Shown in pieces: positions 25,633 through 33,587 of a stretch of DNA of 38,540 bases. The stretch's first letter is position 1; every line of letters starts with the position of its first letter. The notes under the pieces were generated by a model. It saw only the letters and a program-made list of their open reading frames with translations. It searched no databases and was not told the origin of the DNA. The stretch is from an uncultured Methanobacteriaceae archaeon (GTDB lineage Archaea > Methanobacteriota > Methanobacteria > Methanobacteriales > Methanobacteriaceae). The position numbers and the translations under genes were made by a program. Location: the NCBI GenBank assembly GCA_902797085.1, contig CADBRM010000020.1:1-38540 (forward strand). Reading direction: 5' to 3'.

Positions 25633-26457
25633 ATGAGCATATTTGAGGAGATAATGGATAGTGACAGTTCAGTTTTTAAAAATCAGGAAATATTTAACAT
25701 AAATTATTTTCCGGAAATAATACAATGTCGGGATAATGAGTTAAAGAGTATTCTTATTAATATAAAACCACTGTTAACCAATAATAAGGCATTGAATACT
25801 ATAATAATGGGAAATACAAGCACTGGAAAAACAACAGTTATAAAACATGCAATGATGGAAATTGAACAATATACTGATATTAAAACATGCTACTTAAATT
25901 GCAATATTCATGGAACAGCAAGAAAATGTTACTTTCAAATATATAAAGTTCTCTTCGGATATCCTCCGGCAGATTACATAAGTACGGAAGTATTACAAGA
26001 ACAGATAATGGAAAAATTGGAGGAGGAGTCATTCATATTGGTTATTGATGATATGAATCATCTTCCAAAAGCTGATTCTAATAAATTAATAAATGAATTA
26101 TTTAGGGCTAATGAGTTTTATCATGTTAACATTGCATTGATAATTGTTGTTACGGGAATGTCATTTAAATATTCGTTAGAAAAGAATGCACGTGCCGTTT
26201 TACAATGTAATGAAGTGGAATTTAAGGATTACACTGTGGATGAAATTTATAATATATTGGTGTATAGATGTGAGTTGGGATTTAAAAATGGTGTAATAAC
26301 GAAGGAACAGATTAGGAAAATAAGTGTAATTGCACATACTTATCATGATTTAAGATGGGCATTAACTATGTTGAATATGTTGGGACAAAGGTTGGAATCA
26401 GAAAATAGGGATCATGTGGATGATAGGGATTTGTCCGGTTTTTTCATAATGAATTAA
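25633..26457 (+). CDS. Orc1/Cdc6-like AAA ATPase lacking the winged helix
   Basis: A 274-residue AAA+ protein with Walker A GNTSTGKT (60-67), Walker B FILVIDD (134-140), FKDYTVDEIYNIL (197-209; the Cdc6-typical F..Y...E...IL) and a sensor-2-like HDLRWALTML (238-247, R241). Together these match archaeal Orc1/Cdc6 initiators. Those proteins are normally 370-420 residues and continue into a winged-helix DNA-binding domain; here the protein ends right after the lid, without a frameshift visible. It may be a regulatory or mobile-element-derived paralog. ATG 25633 is preferred over GTG 25627, which lies in the ribosome-binding site GAGGGGTG. Confidence 0.72.
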   Translation: MSIFEEIMDSDSSVFKNQEIFNINYFPEIIQCRDNELKSILINIKPLLTNNKALNTIIMGNTSTGKTTVIKHAMMEIEQYTDIKTCYLNCNIHGTARKCYFQIYKVLFGYPPADYISTEVLQEQIMEKLEEESFILVIDDMNHLPKADSNKLINELFRANEFYHVNIALIIVVTGMSFKYSLEKNARAVLQCNEVEFKDYTVDEIYNILVYRCELGFKNGVITKEQIRKISVIAHTYHDLRWALTMLNMLGQRLESENRDHVDDRDLSGFFIMN

Positions 26458-26491
26458 CTTTTTTTTCAAAAAAGGGAGAGAGTGGTGTTAA

Positions 26492-27685
26492 TTATAATAA
26501 TTTACGAAGTTTGAGTAACTTTCTGGGGGAAACTTTAATCATTGCTTTAAGGAGGGCACTTGTGGAAAGTTTGGTGATGTTTGCATTAGCAATAGCACCT
26601 AAATATTCGTTCATGTCCTCGTCATCTAGGTTGTATATGAAGTCACGGACGGTTATGAGTTTTCTGAATTTTTTAGCTATGTGCTCTTCAACATAATCTG
26701 CATATTCTTGCAAGTTTTCTTCAGAAGTATTGTTTTCTTTAACTGCATTGGCAGCTACACGGCCAGCTATCATTCCACTTTCCAGACCAGTGTCTATCCC
26801 GCCACCGGTAATTGGACTTACACAACCTGCAGCATCACCGACCAGCATAAAATTGTCTGCAATAATTTTATCAAATACTCCACATAATGGGTTTCCGCCA
26901 ACATTAACTTCAACAATTTGTCCGTCTTTAGTTTCTTCATTGTTTTTAACGAAATCATCAAGATATTCTAGTGCAGTTTTTTCTCCTTTAACACCGGAAA
27001 CATCAATACCTACATTAGCAGTATCATATCCTTTTGGGAAAATCCATGCATATCCTCCTGGGGCTACACTACCGAAGTAAAATTCTATGGTATCACTCTT
27101 TTCCATTTTTAGGTTTGTCATTTCATATTGTGCACCAGATTCCATTTCGTTGAGACTTACTTTGGTGTTTAAACCCATCCATGTACCGACACGACCTTCA
27201 GGACCATCCGCTCCAATCACTATTTTTGCTTTGACCTGTGAATATTCGTTGTTGAAACTTTCAATATCAACCAGTAAAAAGTCTCCTTCTCTAGTTATGC
27301 CTGTGGCTTCAGTTTTAATCATTACTTCGGCACCATTACGTATAGCATCCATTGTAACATGTTTGTCAAAGACTTTACGTTCTAATATAATGCCTGTGGC
27401 CGGTGTCTCCAATGTTTCGGAGGTAAACCATGCACTGGTATTGTCCGGTGCTACCAATCTTGCACCATCAATATGCCTTGCAATCCATCTTTCATCAGGT
27501 TCTATTTCAACTCTCTCAAGAACCCCATCCATAATTCCTTCCCCACATCTTTTTGGAGTTCCTATTTCTGATTTTTTGTCTATGATTAATGTTTTGGCAC
27601 CATTTTTACTAGATTCTCTAGCTGCTATTGAACCGGCTGGACCGGCTCCTATAATTAACACATCAACTTCTTTAATATTAGTCAT
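26492..27685 (-). CDS. Digeranylgeranylglycerophospholipid reductase
   Basis: A 397-residue flavoprotein that saturates the geranylgeranyl chains of archaeal ether lipids at the membrane. It has the FAD motif GAGPAG (13-18), the family cysteine in KRCGEGI (C47), and LVGDAAGCVSPITGGGIDTG, all as in characterised Thermoplasma and Methanosarcina enzymes. The PGGYAWIFPKG segment is also typical. Length fits. It is monocistronic; its promoter region is shared with the divergent metallopeptidase gene and carries a 10-bp inverted repeat at 27767-27792. Confidence 0.9.
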   Translation of the reverse strand: MTNIKEVDVLIIGAGPAGSIAARESSKNGAKTLIIDKKSEIGTPKRCGEGIMDGVLERVEIEPDERWIARHIDGARLVAPDNTSAWFTSETLETPATGIILERKVFDKHVTMDAIRNGAEVMIKTEATGITREGDFLLVDIESFNNEYSQVKAKIVIGADGPEGRVGTWMGLNTKVSLNEMESGAQYEMTNLKMEKSDTIEFYFGSVAPGGYAWIFPKGYDTANVGIDVSGVKGEKTALEYLDDFVKNNEETKDGQIVEVNVGGNPLCGVFDKIIADNFMLVGDAAGCVSPITGGGIDTGLESGMIAGRVAANAVKENNTSEENLQEYADYVEEHIAKKFRKLITVRDFIYNLDDEDMNEYLGAIANANITKLSTSALLKAMIKVSPRKLLKLRKLL

Positions 27686-27766
27686 AACATTCCCTTTTGC
27701 ATTTTGTTTAAAAAAATATCTAACTATTAATAATATATGACTTTTTTAGATTATTAGTTTTTTCTT

Positions 27767-27792
27767 AATAACTATTCTTCAAAATAGTTATT
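27767..27792. promoter_or_regulatory. 10-bp perfect inverted repeat between divergent genes
   Basis: AATAACTATT and AATAGTTATT are separated by CTTCAA. The site lies 82 bases before the lipid reductase start and 38 bases before the metallopeptidase ATG. Its ACTATT..AATAGT core is the same as in the larger palindrome before frhA. Confidence 0.45.
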
Positions 27793-27829
27793 TAGTCATA
27801 TTAATAATATATTAATTAGTTGGAATATT

Positions 27830-28414
27830 ATGAAAAATAAAAAAATATACAAAACTATGATTCAAGACCTCGAATTAGAATACTATGTTGAATTTCGTAA
27901 TGTTAAGTATATTCGTTATGAATTGAGAAGGGGTAAACTTCGATTGATAGTGCCTAAACGTAATAAGGATGATGTTGAAGAGTTCATACATAAAAAAGAT
28001 AAATGGCTCTATAAAAAGTTAAAAGAGTATTATGATGATGAGAAAAAATTATCCGAAGAAACTAAAAGCATGAATTTATCACAAAGGAGCATGTCTGAAT
28101 TAAAGCATATGGTTTCCCTCTTTATTGAGAAGTATGAGAAACAATTAAATGTTAAGGTAAACCGGCTTCAGTACAGGGACATGGTTCATAAGTGGGGTAG
28201 TTGTAGTAGTTTAAGGAACATAACATTATCCAGGGATTTGCGTTATTTGCCGGATAATCTTGTATCTTATATAGTTTATCACGAATTAACGCATATCATT
28301 GTATTAGCGCATAATGATAAATTTTATGAAATAATCGAAAAAGAGTTTCCGGATTATAGGGAATACGATGAGGATTTGAAATCATATATTTATTTGATTA
28401 ATAAAAATGAATGA
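27830..28414 (+). CDS. YgjP-like zinc metallopeptidase (DUF45/M48 clan)
   Basis: A 194-residue protein of the YgjP/WLM-like metallopeptidase group. The zinc motif HELTH (H151, E152, H155) is followed by a third histidine H161 (LAHN), and the upstream KWGSCSS (121-127) is the family hallmark. Related bacterial proteins sit next to type I restriction genes or act alone; the substrate is unknown. The gene is preceded by a TATA-like AATATATTAATTAG with the ATG shortly after, suggesting a leaderless or short-leader transcript. Confidence 0.88.
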   Translation: MKNKKIYKTMIQDLELEYYVEFRNVKYIRYELRRGKLRLIVPKRNKDDVEEFIHKKDKWLYKKLKEYYDDEKKLSEETKSMNLSQRSMSELKHMVSLFIEKYEKQLNVKVNRLQYRDMVHKWGSCSSLRNITLSRDLRYLPDNLVSYIVYHELTHIIVLAHNDKFYEIIEKEFPDYREYDEDLKSYIYLINKNE

Positions 28415-28435
28415 TTTTTTCTGGTTTTTTAAAGT

Positions 28436-28449
28436 GTTTTGTAGAAAAT
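28436..28449 (-). repeat. Dispersed motif, copy E (inverted)
   Basis: On the minus strand it reads ATTTTCTACAAAAC and continues ACTTTAAAAAA, matching copy D (ATTTCTACAAAGCCCTTTTTAAAA) over about 25 bases with few changes. Confidence 0.4.
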
Positions 28450-28453
28450 CCAA

Positions 28454-28477
28454 GTAATATCGTCCATACAATATTAC
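28454..28477. repeat. Short inverted repeat
   Basis: GTAATAT and ATATTAC around a 10-base spacer, directly next to copy E of the dispersed motif, between the YgjP-like gene and the end of the frh operon. It could be part of the same relic element or a weak hairpin downstream of either gene. Confidence 0.3.
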
Positions 28478-28597
28478 CTGTTGGAATATTCAAAGTTGTG
28501 CTTCGTAAGTTCATACGTATTATTATGGGGTATTGCTTTAAAATTATAATGTATGATATAAGTCAAAAATAATAAAAGAGGGGAAAAATAAGAAAAA

Positions 28598-29494
28598 TTA
28601 TCTGTTTTCCAAAATATCCTCCTTAAATTTTGAGTGGGTGAATGGAATTTGAAGGCCCATGTCTAATTTTTTGTCAATATTCTTTTGACGTTGGGTTTTC
28701 TTATTTTTGGATAGTTTTCTAAGCATTTCTAAACCGAATTTACCTTCATTGGTTTCAGTAACTTCAAGAACTCCATCTTCAATGGCACTATCAATGAGGG
28801 AAGCCCCTTTGTCAGTACGTTTAATGATGGTGGACCATCCCGGTTTTGCACCAACGGATCCACAAGATACGTCAGATAATTCTGCAACATAATCCAGACA
28901 ATATTGACAACCACTTTGTTCATATCCGTGTGTTTGTTTAATCGGGATTGCAGTTTCATCATCAGCAGTTCTAATGAATAATTTACCTTTGGAAATATCC
29001 ATTTTAGTTACTTTGTCTGGTGTAGTTCCTGCTTTGTCTTGGATGAAAGTTTTTAATGAATCATATGGGAAGTTCTCCATACAATAAATACCAAGTACCA
29101 ATGCTATTTTATCAGTTACGTGTCTTGCACCAAGAGGGTAAGTTTGCATTTTACGAATACCCATGACCTGACAAGGTGTACCAACAGTTCCAATTTTTTC
29201 AAGGCCGTATCCACGGGTAGCTTCCTTAATTAGTGCAACATTAGGACACATTGTGTATTTTGTTCCTGCACTTTTAAGAATGTCTTTTTTTGTTGTTGCT
29301 ACCATAGGTTCTGGTTTCCAAGGTTCTTTTCCAGGTCCGGCAACTACTGTACCATCAATGATGTTCTTTTCTAATGCATAAACAAGTAATGCAGTAACGA
29401 TACCACCATCTTGTGATTTATCCAAAATCTTTTTATCGGTTGCTCTTGCTGTAAGAATTTCTTGATGTGGTCCAAGGACTGAATCTTGTATCAT
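28598..29494 (-). CDS. frhB: F420-reducing hydrogenase, beta subunit
   Basis: FrhB binds FAD and coenzyme F420 and passes electrons from the hydrogenase clusters to F420. The product is 298 residues with the family opening EILTARATDKKILDKSQDGG and the VGTPCQVMGIRKMQ and GCQYCLDYVAELSDVSCG segments that hold cluster cysteines. The start is the ATG at 29494, because GGAGG lies at the right distance in front of it and the protein then begins like known FrhB; a longer in-frame ORF upstream overlaps frhG. It is the last gene of frhADGB, 14 bases after frhG. Confidence 0.93.
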   Translation of the reverse strand: MIQDSVLGPHQEILTARATDKKILDKSQDGGIVTALLVYALEKNIIDGTVVAGPGKEPWKPEPMVATTKKDILKSAGTKYTMCPNVALIKEATRGYGLEKIGTVGTPCQVMGIRKMQTYPLGARHVTDKIALVLGIYCMENFPYDSLKTFIQDKAGTTPDKVTKMDISKGKLFIRTADDETAIPIKQTHGYEQSGCQYCLDYVAELSDVSCGSVGAKPGWSTIIKRTDKGASLIDSAIEDGVLEVTETNEGKFGLEMLRKLSKNKKTQRQKNIDKKLDMGLQIPFTHSKFKEDILENR

Positions 29495-29508
29495 TTTTAT
29501 TTGCCTCC

Positions 29509-30288
29509 TTATTCTAATCCCATTTCTTTTTTGATTTGATCGATAGGCCACCAGCTACGTGTACATTGATAATAGCATAAACCACATTTTACACATCTGT
29601 CACAGTTAAATGATGGTCTTCCATCTTTCATAGTCATTGCTCTAGTAGGACAAGCTGCTGCACAAGCTCCACATCCAATACAGATGGACTGGTTGATAAT
29701 TTTCTTTTGTAGGTCGCAACCACATGCTTCTTCATCATCGGTAAATTTCATGAATGGAGCAAGATAGTCCATATCGTTATTTACGGCTGCTAATATTACT
29801 TTTTTAATCATTTGTGGTGACGGTGGACATCCTGGTATGGCCATATCTACTTTTACTAGGTGTTGCAATGCTAGGAATGATGAATGTTGTGGCTGTCCTC
29901 CTTGACCACCTTTGGCATAAACTGTAAATCCGCCGGTACATGCACATGAACCTAATGCTACTAATAGTTTGGATTTTTCTCTGGCTTCTTTAAGTTCTTT
30001 TATTGAATGTGCATCTTCAAGACATACTGATCCTTCAATAAGGACAATGTCCATTTCTGGCATTTCCCATTTGTCCACTAGTGTTTGTCCATATACAATA
30101 TCCACTGCCTGAAGTAAATCGGCTAATTCATCATAGTTTTCTGTAAAGGACATTAAATCACCGGTACATCCAGATAAGTGAATGTATCCAATTTTTAATT
30201 TATCTCCAGAACCTTGAGGAGCAGATGCCGGAGTGTTTTTTGTTTCACTTTCCTCACTTTTTAAAATATTTTTAAGTTTTTCAAACAA
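29509..30288 (-). CDS. frhG: F420-reducing hydrogenase, gamma (small) subunit
   Basis: The small hydrogenase subunit, which carries the electron-transfer Fe-S clusters. It shows the proximal cluster region ([23 protein letters not shown]) and two C-terminal ferredoxin motifs ([12 protein letters not shown] and [14 protein letters not shown]). I place the start at TTG 30288, which has AAGGTGAG directly upstream; an in-frame ATG at 30330 would overlap frhD but has no ribosome-binding site. The N-terminus is therefore uncertain by 14 residues. Confidence 0.92.
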   Translation of the reverse strand: MFEKLKNILKSEESETKNTPASAPQGSGDKLKIGYIHLSGCTGDLMSFTENYDELADLLQAVDIVYGQTLVDKWEMPEMDIVLIEGSVCLEDAHSIKELKEAREKSKLLVALGSCACTGGFTVYAKGGQGGQPQHSSFLALQHLVKVDMAIPGCPPSPQMIKKVILAAVNNDMDYLAPFMKFTDDEEACGCDLQKKIINQSICIGCGACAAACPTRAMTMKDGRPSFNCDRCVKCGLCYYQCTRSWWPIDQIKKEMGLE

Positions 30289-30322
30289 GGTACTCACCTT
30301 TTTATAATTGTTAAAAGTATAA

Positions 30323-30799
30323 TCATTCATTTAACATAGAGTTTAACACTTCTATGGTCGTATCAATTGTTTGTGGAATTTTACTTTCTAATGTTTCACT
30401 TAATCCGAGTTCCATTTCAACAGGAATGTTTTCTGGCTGTATTGCAATTATTTTGATGTTAATATTATCCTTTAGGTCATGTAATGGGTACGTTGCGGAT
30501 AATCCATGTACATCCATATAACGATCTTCTTCGTGAACATCCTCTAATTCTAATACTTTTATGCTTCCAGGCTTCATATTCATTGAAGCAATATCTATGA
30601 TTATAATGTTTTTCCATTTTTCTTGAGGCAATGTGAATATATAGTGTGGTGCACTGGTTGCACCATCAATAACACAGGTATCTCCATTAAAGGTAATGTT
30701 GTTTTCCTGTATATACTTTATAACCTCTGGTCCAAATCCATCATCACCATATAAGATGTTTCCACATCCAACAATTAGATTTTCATGATTATATGACAT
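30323..30799 (-). CDS. frhD: F420-reducing hydrogenase maturation endopeptidase
   Basis: A 158-residue HycI/HybD-type protease that removes the C-terminal tail of the large subunit FrhA after nickel insertion. The family start [17 protein letters not shown] (residues 10-26) carries the metal-binding acid (D19 or D20), and the [11 protein letters not shown] and DIASMN segments follow. It sits between frhA and frhG as in other Methanobacteriales. GAAGGGA precedes the ATG. Confidence 0.93.
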   Translation of the reverse strand: MSYNHENLIVGCGNILYGDDGFGPEVIKYIQENNITFNGDTCVIDGATSAPHYIFTLPQEKWKNIIIIDIASMNMKPGSIKVLELEDVHEEDRYMDVHGLSATYPLHDLKDNINIKIIAIQPENIPVEMELGLSETLESKIPQTIDTTIEVLNSMLNE

Positions 30800-30812
30800 T
30801 AAATCCCTTCAC

Positions 30813-32087
30813 TTATAATTGAACCATGTCGTCTTTTATTACTTCTTTGCTTTCATCATCTACGACTACCATGTGTGTAGCACATGATAAACAAGGGTCA
30901 TATGCTCTTATTACATCAGGAGCATAGTCGTAGTGTGTTCCTTCTGTAGCCATACCCATTGTTGGAATGTTCCATGTTGTTGGTACAATACAGTTGTAGT
31001 CAGTTATGTAACCTTCTGGTGAAATTTTAGCAGTGTGTAAGTTGGTTCCTCTAGGTCCTTCTATGACTCCTACACCCAAACGGTCAGTTCCTTCCAAGGA
31101 ATATTTGGCCATTGTTTGTGCAGAAGGATCTACTTTGTCTACTAAGTCAAGAATACATTCTGCTGCATTTAACATTTCTTGTGCTCTTGCTAAATGTTGT
31201 GCTTTAACTCCAACATCATCGAATTTTCTGTATTTTTTGGCTCTTGCTCTAGGTCCTGTTTCCACAGGTGTATCGTCGTATAGTGGTATTTGTGAACATG
31301 CTGTTTTTCCAATCTTTTTAGCAGTCTTTTTGGTTTCTTTAGCAAATTCTTCGTCTTCTTGTTCGGTATATTTGTCCTCATACCAGGAACCTGGCATAAT
31401 TTCGTTAATACTCTGTAAATTAATGTTTTGTCTTGAACCATATGTATTGCTTGTAGCAAGTACCGGTTGGGCATGCACTCCTAAATCTTTAGGGAAATCT
31501 TTTGCTTCAATGTATCCTGCCATTTGTTCTACATGTTTCTCAAGTAAGCCCATTAATCCACTTATTCTTGTTTTAATTTTATTTTTGGTGTTTTTGGTAA
31601 TGTTGTGTGCCATTCCACCAATTCTGATATCGGATGGATGGATACCTTCTCCACCAATAACATCTTCAACATATTGGGCTTGTTTTCTTATTTCGGATAT
31701 GTTTTTAACTACTTGTATGTAGTCTTCTTCAGGTACAAAATCAGGTGCTACCAAAAAATGGTGTATTGCATGACTATTAATCATATGAGCATTTAAACAC
31801 ATTTCTCTAAGTATTTGTCCTGTTTTTGGTACATCAATTTTTAATGAATCATCAATAGCTTCAACTGATGCAAGTGTATGTGTAACTGGACATACTCCAC
31901 AGATTCTTTGTACTAATACAGGGGCAGATTCTGGTCTTCTTCCTAAAACCATTTTTTCTATTCCTCGTACTGGTGTTATACTGTAGTAACGTCCGGTTGT
32001 TACTATTCCTTCATCATCAACTTCTAATGATAATGTGGCGTGTCCCTCTTGTCGGGAAGTTGGGGATATAGTAATAGTTTTACTCAA
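30813..32087 (-). CDS. frhA: F420-reducing hydrogenase, alpha (large, NiFe) subunit
   Basis: The catalytic subunit of the [NiFe] hydrogenase that reduces F420 with H2. It has 424 residues. The nickel ligands are in RICGVCPVTH (C63, C66) and DPCLSCATH (C399, C402). FrhD is expected to cut after H405, releasing a 19-residue tail. The nickel site has Cys and no selenocysteine. The start is TTG at 32087, with a strong AAGGTGA ribosome-binding site at 32094-32100; the protein then opens SKTITISPTSRQEGHA like other FrhA. It is the first gene of frhADGB; a large palindrome lies just upstream. Confidence 0.94.
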   Translation of the reverse strand: MSKTITISPTSRQEGHATLSLEVDDEGIVTTGRYYSITPVRGIEKMVLGRRPESAPVLVQRICGVCPVTHTLASVEAIDDSLKIDVPKTGQILREMCLNAHMINSHAIHHFLVAPDFVPEEDYIQVVKNISEIRKQAQYVEDVIGGEGIHPSDIRIGGMAHNITKNTKNKIKTRISGLMGLLEKHVEQMAGYIEAKDFPKDLGVHAQPVLATSNTYGSRQNINLQSINEIMPGSWYEDKYTEQEDEEFAKETKKTAKKIGKTACSQIPLYDDTPVETGPRARAKKYRKFDDVGVKAQHLARAQEMLNAAECILDLVDKVDPSAQTMAKYSLEGTDRLGVGVIEGPRGTNLHTAKISPEGYITDYNCIVPTTWNIPTMGMATEGTHYDYAPDVIRAYDPCLSCATHMVVVDDESKEVIKDDMVQL

Positions 32088-32108
32088 TTTAAATCACCTT
32101 TGTCTTAT

Positions 32109-32130
32109 ATGACTATTAATTAATAGTCAT
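32109..32130. promoter_or_regulatory. 22-bp perfect palindrome upstream of frhA
   Basis: Each half is ATGACTATTAA followed by its reverse complement with no spacer. It ends 9 bases before the frhA ribosome-binding site and about 21 bases before the TTG. A perfect 22-bp palindrome is unlikely by chance even in AT-rich DNA. It may be an operator controlling the hydrogenase operon or a leader hairpin. Confidence 0.6.
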
Positions 32131-32352
32131 TCTATTTTTACTTTTATTTTTTTATTTTAAAAGTAATCTTGTTTATATTTTTATTTTTATCCTTTCATTT
32201 GTCTTAATATCATGGTGAGAATATTAAGTCGGAAAATCATTTCTGATTATATAATTAATTTGTCATTATTTATTATTATATTTTGTTTATATATCGAAAA
32301 AATGAATGATATAATTTTAGGCGATTTTTTAACCTTCGGACAAATACAAGTC

Positions 32353-32376
32353 TAGGAAAAAATTTTCCTATATATC
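32353..32376 (+). promoter_or_regulatory. Operator-like dyad abutting a TATA box
   Basis: TAGGAAAA and TTTTCCTA flank a 2-base spacer at 32353-32370, and the right arm runs into CCTATATATC (TATA box). Transcription would start about 25 bases later, near 32395-32400, which is where the first cassette gene begins. A repressor bound here would block the promoter. Confidence 0.5.
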
Positions 32377-32399
32377 AAAAGTAGGGAGGAAGTGATAAA

Positions 32400-32729
32400 A
32401 TCAACATACTAGGAAACTCTTTTAAGGAGAACGAATCCGATTCTGGATGGATAAAAATTACAGTTAACACGTGGAAGCCTGACGTTGGAGAACAGATAGA
32501 AGGTAAACTATTAAAAGTGAACACCACAGATAGTTGGATAATTTATGTAATAGAAACCAATGATAAAAAACGAGTAAATGTGTGGGGTACAACTTACTTA
32601 AACCAACTGATGGATGAAATAAAAGTCAATGATTACATAAGAATTACATACAATGGTCTTAAGGAAACAAAAAACAACAGACAAATGAAGAAATACAATC
32701 TGGAAAAGAAAGTGATAAATAATGAATAA
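32400..32729 (+). CDS. Small OB-like protein 1, no standard start codon
   Basis: The open frame runs from after a stop at 32382 to 32729 (about 109 residues from 32400). Its part from WKPDVGEQIEGKL to the end matches the next gene: WKPDVGEQIEGKL/WNPEVNDEIEGIL, then VNVWGTTYLNQLMD/ILVWGKTQLDALMD, then MKKYNLEKKV/MKKYELEIL. Predicted beta-rich pattern and length suggest an OB-fold-like module, which is inference. There is no ATG, GTG or TTG in frame before GTG 32517, which would delete a conserved third of the protein. A GTG at 32392 behind GGGAGG is one base out of frame. The end overlaps the next gene by 8 bases. Confidence 0.5.
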   Translation: MNILGNSFKENESDSGWIKITVNTWKPDVGEQIEGKLLKVNTTDSWIIYVIETNDKKRVNVWGTTYLNQLMDEIKVNDYIRITYNGLKETKNNRQMKKYNLEKKVINNE

Positions 32730-32994
32730 TCGAGAAAAGTTCTGGAATCCGGAGGTCAACGACGAGATAGAAGGTATACTGGTGGATAAATTGTGTGATG
32801 TGGGAAGATACAATAGTAAACTATATAAAATCCATTGTGAAGAAGGAGAAATATTGGTGTGGGGCAAAACACAATTGGATGCACTAATGGATTTAACGGA
32901 GATTGGTGATAAGATTTTATTACGTTACGTTGGATTAGAACTGGTAAATGGGTATCAAATGAAAAAATATGAATTGGAAATTTTAGATGGATAA
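32722..32994 (+). CDS. Small OB-like protein 2
   Basis: A 90-residue protein paralogous to the preceding one (shared pattern W.PEV.DEIEG.L, VWGKTQLDALMD, GDKILLRYVGL, QMKKYELE). It starts at an ATG that overlaps the previous stop (ATGAATAA) and ends overlapping the ATG of the next gene, so the three are translationally coupled. The short beta-strand pattern with alternating charged residues resembles single-strand-nucleic-acid-binding OB folds, but I cannot confirm this. Two adjacent copies could act as a heterodimer. Confidence 0.6.
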   Translation: MNNREKFWNPEVNDEIEGILVDKLCDVGRYNSKLYKIHCEEGEILVWGKTQLDALMDLTEIGDKILLRYVGLELVNGYQMKKYELEILDG

Positions 32995-33580
32995 TTTATA
33001 CGAAGAAATAATAAAACAATTAGAAGACAACAACAATGTTTTGATATACAAAGAGAATTTATATGAGGAATATGCTAAAATTAATCAGAAATATAATGCA
33101 ATTTACATCTCAACACCTAAAAAAGGTAAAACGGCATTTGAACAGATACTTAAAAAAGTAGATAACACTACAACAATTAAGAATAAAACAATAAGTGGGA
33201 TAATAGAAGAAATTAAAGATAAAACAAGGTACAAAACTTTAATAATATGTATGGATAACTTTGAACAGCTGTCTAGGCGTGAATTACAAAGTTACAAAGA
33301 ATTGGAACAAGAAAAATACATATTTTTTGTAGCAAATATTAATGAAGACAAGGAATTCATTGATAACAAGTTCTTGGATAAGTTCGTGATAGTTAATGAA
33401 ATAGAATTTAGAAGTAATCGTTCACAAAGCATAAACATTAACTATGTTATTCTTCTTCTGTTATCATTCTTAATGTTCATACTCTTTTTAAGGATACAGT
33501 TGAGTATGTTACGCTATATTGTCAGTGCTTTGTGGTTTACATTGTTAATGTATAGATCGTTTTATTATATATCAAAATAA
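32987..33580 (+). CDS. Mini AAA-like protein with C-terminal membrane anchor
   Basis: A 197-residue protein. Residues 42-49 (STPKKGKT) look like a Walker A motif with Ser in place of the first Gly; LIICMDNFEQL (85-95) looks like Walker B; YIFFVANIN (111-119) fits sensor 1. These are the core elements of an Orc1/Cdc6- or STAND-like ATPase in very compact form. Residues 152-170 and 173-192 are two membrane helices. The ATP-binding motifs are imperfect, so activity is uncertain. It overlaps the upstream OB-like gene by 8 bases and precedes the membrane gene by 7. The combination of compact ATPase and membrane tail next to small beta-proteins is unusual. Confidence 0.6.
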   Translation: MDNLYEEIIKQLEDNNNVLIYKENLYEEYAKINQKYNAIYISTPKKGKTAFEQILKKVDNTTTIKNKTISGIIEEIKDKTRYKTLIICMDNFEQLSRRELQSYKELEQEKYIFFVANINEDKEFIDNKFLDKFVIVNEIEFRSNRSQSININYVILLLLSFLMFILFLRIQLSMLRYIVSALWFTLLMYRSFYYISK

Positions 33581-33587
33581 GGATATT

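Larger units (their letters stand above)
32088..32399. other. Divergent promoter region between frh and the OB-like cassette
   Basis: No gene. It contains the frhA ribosome-binding site, the 22-bp palindrome at 32109-32130, TATA-like stretches for the minus strand around 32160-32185, and a dyad plus TATA box for the plus-strand cassette at 32353-32376. Confidence 0.6.

Noticed and set aside
22852-26457. Integrated provirus covering the accessory block
   Set aside because: No integrase, terminase, capsid gene or flanking direct repeats were seen.
27087-27740. 217-codon open frame opposite the lipid reductase gene
   Set aside because: Antisense to a well-conserved flavoprotein; composition is typical of a shadow frame.
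31033-31722. 229-codon open frame opposite frhA
   Set aside because: It is antisense to a strongly conserved catalytic subunit gene; the frame is open because of codon composition on the other strand.
30813-32087. Selenocysteine in FrhA
   Set aside because: The nickel site reads DPCLSCATH with ordinary cysteines and no in-frame TGA.
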